From Chara braunii (taxonomy: Eukaryota > Streptophyta > Charophyceae > Charales > Characeae): 22,482 nucleotides of DNA. Each line of letters opens with the position of its first letter. Position 1 is the first letter of the stretch. The stretch is taken from contig BFEA01000683.1 of NCBI GenBank assembly GCA_003427395.1, forward strand, positions 666,973 to 689,454, in the 5' to 3' direction. The notes beneath the pieces are model-generated. The model was not told the origin of the DNA, ran no database searches, and saw only the letters and a list, made by a program, of their open reading frames with translations. A program made the position numbers and the translations under genes. This document shows, piece by piece, positions 20,054-22,482 of the stretch.

Positions 20054-20372
20054 CTTGTCGAACGGGAACTTTGGACGCCAGACCCAGACAATCTACTACA
20101 GGTCCCAAGAGACTCTGGGCCCTAGGTTTCAGACAGGGTAGCACCCATTGAAGCAGTCTTACGGTCCTTCCCCTAGCTTACCCAAGGCCAGGCGGAACTC
20201 GGACTGGCCTGAGCGACTTATACCCCTACCCTTACCCAGGGTCTAGGCCTTATATATAGCCACCAGACAGTTCTACCCGAATATCAGTAGGAACTCCGGT
20301 GGCCCATACCTGTCCCTACCGCAGATACAAGACCCCACCCAGTGACTAGACCCCACCAGTCTGATATTGTGT
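20054..20372. other. No recognised gene
   Basis: Mixed sequence with many CCC/TACCC words. Nothing was assigned. Confidence 0.45.
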
Positions 20373-20546
20373 AGTTCGCAATGTATGTGTATACCCGAAG
20401 GCTGTGTATGCTTCGTGTATCTATGTATGAAGATGATGTACAGATGGCACTCTGTGTGGGAACTTGTGTATGTAGCCCGTAGGCCATGTCTAATTCGCAA
20501 GCTATGTATATGCCCGAAGGCTGTGTGTGCTCTGTGAATCTGTGAT
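20373..20546. repeat. Direct repeat, period 119 bp
   Basis: TTCGCAATGTATGTGTATAC with CCCGAAGGCTGTGT near 20376-20407 recurs as TTCGCAAGCTATGTATATG with CCCGAAGGCTGTGT near 20494-20526. Confidence 0.75.
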
Positions 20547-20559
20547 ACGCAACCTCACG

Positions 20560-21035
20560 CCCCCTCGCAGCTTCCCGTACCGGGTCGCCGATCAGAGTTC
20601 TAGGAGGGGCGTGGCCGAGGATTTTTGGCCGTAGGGGTTCAGTCTCCCGGACGGAACGGGAGGCTCTCGTTTCGTGCCAGAGGTTACCCCGGAGTCGAAC
20701 TGTCGCCGCGAAGTCCCGTGGGGGTCGGATCACTTCGGAGCGATAAAATCAGAAGGGTTCCGCAAAAACGAACTGCCGTCGTGCATCAGGACGGGAAAAG
20801 GCATCAAGGGGAGAGGGCCATGGCGGCGGAAGACAGAAGCTCCGGCCGTCATGGGTTTGACGGATAGGTGGTGGGTTCGAAGCCTTCAGGCCATGTCATC
20901 GGACTCACAAAGTCCGCGCGGGAGTTTCCGAGAGGGTAGAGCAGCGGGTCCTCCGAATTCGAAATTGCGCGGGCAGCGCCCCCCCATTACGGGAGAGCTC
21001 GGGGAAACGGGTCGCCCCCTCGTAACCCAGGACCA
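20560..21035. other. GC-rich unassigned segment with Pol III-box-like words
   Basis: It is markedly more GC-rich than its neighbours. GTGGGTTCGAAGCC near 20871-20884 fits a B box, and GAGAGGGTAGAGCAG near 20930-20945 resembles a tRNA D arm, but they are in the wrong order for one gene. These may be remains of tRNA-derived elements. Long frames on both strands (20284-20733 minus, 20674-21060 plus) match nothing I know. Confidence 0.35.
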
Positions 21036-21039
21036 AGCG

Positions 21040-21063
21040 TTGTCAGGGCAAAAACCCTGACAA
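21040..21063. repeat. Perfect hairpin, 9-bp stem and 6-nt loop
   Basis: TTGTCAGGG and CCCTGACAA enclose CAAAAA. No terminator role can be claimed in a eukaryotic context. Confidence 0.8.
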
Positions 21064-21328
21064 GGGTATTTGCCGGTGTTTTTGAACGTCGGATGCTGTC
21101 CGACTCTTGCGTTGAAATGATGGACTTGATGAGACTGACGTTTGCCAAAAGTTTATTCTAACTTGATCTATGACTGAGAACCTAAAAGTTTTCGGACTTT
21201 TGTTTGTCCGGACGCATGTAAGCGTCTAGGAATAACGAATGCGAACGGAAATACTTCGTTTTTTCAAAGCTGCAGGGGTGCGCGGTCGTGGGAAGACTAA
21301 AGTTAAACTTATTCTACCTATAATGGTG
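21064..21328. other. No gene seen
   Basis: Contains GTCCGGAC near 21208-21215. A C/D-snoRNA-like arrangement near 21125-21180 was considered and rejected. Confidence 0.45.
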
Positions 21329-21352
21329 TCGCGCGGCTGATAAGCCGCGCGA
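21329..21352. repeat. Perfect hairpin, 10-bp GC-rich stem and 4-nt loop
   Basis: TCGCGCGGCT and AGCCGCGCGA enclose GATA. A very stable RNA or DNA fold of unknown role. Confidence 0.85.
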
Positions 21353-21580
21353 TTCAGGGCCTAAGTGGGCTAAAACGAGGGTTGTGATGGGATAGGGCAC
21401 CGCGTTTGTTGCACGTGGTAGACGACTTTGAACCGTCAAGATCTGGGCCTCGGACAAGGTACCTGGGCCTGTGAAACCCGGAGCCAACGGTGCCGGGGAA
21501 CCGCAGGCATGAAGGGTCTGCAAGACCGTGGCGTAGGGAGAAAAAATGGACAGGGCTGAGCTCTTCAAATAGAAGAGTTA
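21353..21580. other. No gene seen
   Basis: Mixed sequence leading into the tRNA-like segment. Confidence 0.45.
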
Positions 21581-21660
21581 AAAGAGCTAGCCCAGTAGGT
21601 TAGAGTATTAGACTGTTACCCGTTTGAGACTGGGATTGAATCCGACAAGCCCTATTGGGC
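21581..21660 (+). pseudogene. tRNA-Asn-like sequence (pseudo-tRNA or SINE head)
   Basis: An A box TAGCCCAGTAGG (21588-21599) is followed by TTAGAG as in a real D arm. A B box GGATTGAATCC (21633-21643, two changes from GGTTCGAATCC) follows with normal spacing of 33 bp. Between them, GACTGTTACCC (21611-21621) resembles the tRNA-Asn(GUU) anticodon region, with GTT at the anticodon place. The anticodon stem does not pair well and the acceptor stem is not convincing, so it is a decayed tRNA or the tRNA-derived head of a SINE. Confidence 0.55.
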
Positions 21661-21696
21661 GCAAGTTCTTTTGGAGTTGCTGTTTTTGGTAAGGTA

Positions 21697-21753
21697 CGGT
21701 CGATCTCGACCGCGCGATCACAAGGATCACACGGTCGAGGTTGGTCGCGCGGT
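21697..21753. repeat. Nested inverted repeats directly upstream of the U6-like fragment
   Basis: CGGTCGA-TC-TCGACCG forms a 7-bp hairpin (21697-21712). ACCGCGCGA (21709-21717) pairs with TCGCGCGGT (21745-21753). The folds overlap and are alternatives. They occupy the place where the 5' half of U6 would be. Confidence 0.7.
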
Positions 21754-21755
21754 GG

Positions 21756-21804
21756 TAGCATGGCCCCTGCGCAAGGATGACACGCATAAGTCGATAATTT
21801 TTTT
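21756..21804 (+). pseudogene. U6 snRNA 3'-half fragment with T7 tail
   Basis: From 21756 the sequence reads TAGCATGGCCCCTGCGCAAG then GATGACACGCATAAGTCGAT, then AATTTTTTT. About 38 bases match plant U6 spliceosomal RNA with one internal mismatch (AAATCGA to AAGTCGA). This covers the stretch just after the ACAGAGA box through most of the internal stem-loop. The 5' cap stem-loop and the ACAGAGA box are absent. The segment after TCGA up to the terminator (GAGAAATGGTCC in plant U6) is missing, so the internal stem-loop cannot close. A run of seven T (21798-21804) would terminate Pol III. The CATAA-TCGA form is plant-type, not animal-type. It is non-functional as U6. Confidence 0.87.
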
Positions 21805-21830
21805 GTTCGATTCCCCGCAGGGAATCGAAC
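21805..21830. repeat. Perfect hairpin, 11-bp stem, immediately after the T7 run
   Basis: GTTCGATTCCC and GGGAATCGAAC enclose CGCA. Each arm contains a Pol III B-box-like GTTCGATTCC, on opposite strands. The minus-strand side leads into a sequence with some tRNA character (to about 21900), so two tRNA 3' ends may lie head to head here. Confidence 0.8.
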
Positions 21831-21904
21831 TTGGGTCTGTATTCCAACAGATCGTGGGTGATCCCACGAGCAGACCACAGCGCGACAGATGCCGCTGTAA
21901 GAGG

Positions 21905-22110
21905 GAGTTAGGGACTTACAGTCCCCAGGAGGAATGACAGGCGCCCGTTTTCAACGGGCAGCCGTTTTCTATCCCAACCTTCCAGGTAAGGTGGTTTTGT
22001 TTTTCTGATTTTTTTATTTTAGATTCTTAGATTTTTCTTTTAGATTTTTTCCTAGATTTAGTTTAGATTTTTTTTTTTTTTTCTCTTTGTCTTCTTTTTG
22101 TTGGGGCACA
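21905..22110. other. No gene seen; T-rich
   Basis: 22000-22095 is T-rich with repeated TTTAGATTTTT words and a 14-T run. On minus it is an A-rich stretch 3' of the ribozyme repeat, which could be a retroposon tail. That is inference. Confidence 0.5.
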
Positions 22111-22128
22111 CGTTCGTTCGAACGAACG
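22111..22128. repeat. 18-bp perfect palindrome
   Basis: CGTTCGTTCGAACGAACG is its own reverse complement. It lies just 3' (minus strand) of the ribozyme repeat. Confidence 0.9.
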
Positions 22129-22146
22129 GATTGAAGCATAACCGTG

Positions 22147-22205
22147 CCAGACTGTTTCGATGGACTCACACCGATTCATCAGGAGGTTGAATCTCGACGG
22201 TCTGG
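22147..22205 (-). ncRNA. Type III hammerhead ribozyme, copy 1 (decayed)
   Basis: On the minus strand the core residues are complete: CTGATGA (22082 down to 22076), GAA (22058-22056) and GTC ending at 22196, where cleavage would fall. Stem III pairs CCAGACCGT with ACAGTCTGG, 8 of 9 pairs, and is the open end. Stem I is GAG...CTC closed by a short loop, with one A-C mismatch. Stem II keeps only the two loop-proximal G-C pairs: the three core-proximal positions are A-C, U-U and C-A. The core is conserved but activity is probably weak or lost. It is the sister of 22301-22357. Confidence 0.82.
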
Positions 22206-22221
22206 GCAATGGCTGAGCAAT

Positions 22222-22258
22222 AAGGCGCCTGAACCTGGCGCTTATGGCGCCTAGGTAC
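22222..22258 (-). repeat. Hairpin module preceding ribozyme copy 1
   Basis: On minus, GTACCTAGGCGC begins the module. GGCGC-CATAA-GCGCC forms a stem that CCT and AGG extend past a bulged A. The equivalent module before copy 2 keeps the stem with a different loop. Confidence 0.7.
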
Positions 22259-22300
22259 AGGTACATAGTAGAAGATATAGGAGGGGGGAAGAGACTGTGC

Positions 22301-22357
22301 CAGACTGTTTCGTCGGACTTTCACCAACTCATCAGGGGGTTGAACCCCGACAGTCTG
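22301..22357 (-). ncRNA. Type III hammerhead ribozyme, copy 2 (structurally intact)
   Basis: A small self-cleaving RNA on the minus strand. Stem III is CAGACTGT paired with ACAGTCTG, 8 of 8, and is the open end, which defines type III. The cleavage triplet GTC ends at 22349, so cleavage falls between 22349 and 22348. Stem I is GGGG-TTCAA-CCCC (22348-22336). CTGATGA follows at 22335-22329. Stem II is GTTGG closed with CCGAC, five pairs including one U-G, over loop TGAAAGT (22328-22312). GAA is at 22311-22309 and A15.1 at 22308. All core residues match the hammerhead consensus. Type III hammerheads are known from plant retrozymes, viroid-like RNAs and some satellites. Activity is inferred from the fold. 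Confidence 0.94.
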
Positions 22358-22364
22358 CAAATGT

Positions 22365-22391
22365 ATGAACTTGGCGCCTAAAGCGCCTAGG

Positions 22392-22394
<3 letters not shown>
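22365..22394 (-). repeat. Hairpin module preceding ribozyme copy 2
   Basis: On minus, GTACCTAGGCGC begins at 22394. GGCGC-TTTAG-GCGCC forms the stem. It lies 136 bp from the same start in the module of copy 1, showing that ribozyme and hairpin were duplicated together. Confidence 0.72.

Positions 22395-22396
<2 letters not shown>

Positions 22397-22482
<86 letters not shown>
22397..22482 (+). repeat. (AG)43 microsatellite, running off the window
   Basis: 86 bp of perfect AG to the window end. It truncates the view of the ribozyme repeat on its 5' (minus-strand) side. Confidence 0.97.

Noticed and set aside
20284-21060. 149-codon minus and 128-codon plus frames
   Set aside because: The region is GC-rich, where stop codons are rarer. 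Neither frame shows a recognisable motif.
21120-21182. C/D-box-snoRNA-like TTGATGA ... CTGA
   Set aside because: The C box lacks its purine, the terminal stem is absent and the spacing is too short.
22081-22482. Complete plant retrozyme
   Set aside because: The ribozyme spacing (153 nt) is too short, and no tRNA-complementary primer site or LTR pair could be found in the window.

Overview
This window looks like accessory or intergenic DNA from a green-lineage eukaryote. The best taxonomic clue is a U6 snRNA fragment at 21756-21804 that carries the plant-type CACGCATAA-TCGA segment rather than the animal form. Plant-L1-like LINE remnants, long microsatellites and scaffold Ns fit the same picture. 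A land plant or a repeat-rich streptophyte alga is plausible, but the species cannot be fixed from this sequence. I recognise no intact host protein-coding gene. Nearly every open frame is a shadow of a repeat or a decayed retroelement piece.

Layout. 1-1.64 kb is a decayed LINE reverse transcriptase on the minus strand, with a 118-bp internal duplication and a broken catalytic motif. 1.65-2.8 kb holds a diverged duplicated coding-like segment, a SINE-like insertion with a 12-bp target-site duplication, and a perfect 19-bp inverted repeat. 2.7-6.7 kb is a modular repeat region in which a roughly 55-bp core occurs four times, with purine tracts, tandem repeats and a (GA)n tract. 7.86-8.21 kb is a degenerate minisatellite. 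8.72-9.07 kb is a hAT-like MITE with 8-bp target-site duplications. 9.1-13.3 kb is AT-rich sequence with nothing recognisable. 13.35-14.05 kb is a TTTCG/GTGTC-type pentamer satellite, and 15.5-15.95 kb is an 11-bp minisatellite. 17.39-18.3 kb is the C-terminal end of a second LINE on the minus strand. 19054-19339 is a perfect palindrome with symmetrically placed Ns, probably an assembly artefact. 19.74-20.05 kb is a second copy of the SINE-like family.

The most interesting part is the right end. 21.58-21.90 kb is a cluster of small-RNA remains: a tRNA-Asn-like sequence, then the 3' half of U6 with a T7 terminator, then a perfect hairpin. 22147-22357 holds two type III hammerhead ribozymes in tandem on the minus strand. 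One is structurally intact and one is decayed. Each is preceded by the same GGCGC...GCGCC hairpin with a different loop. The repeat period is about 136-153 bp. This resembles a self-cleaving satellite or mini-retrozyme dimer and is the best candidate here for an undescribed system.

No operon or pathway logic applies. The window is a layered record of retroposition (LINEs with SINE-like and snRNA/tRNA-derived passengers), one DNA transposon, tandem-repeat expansion and a ribozyme repeat.
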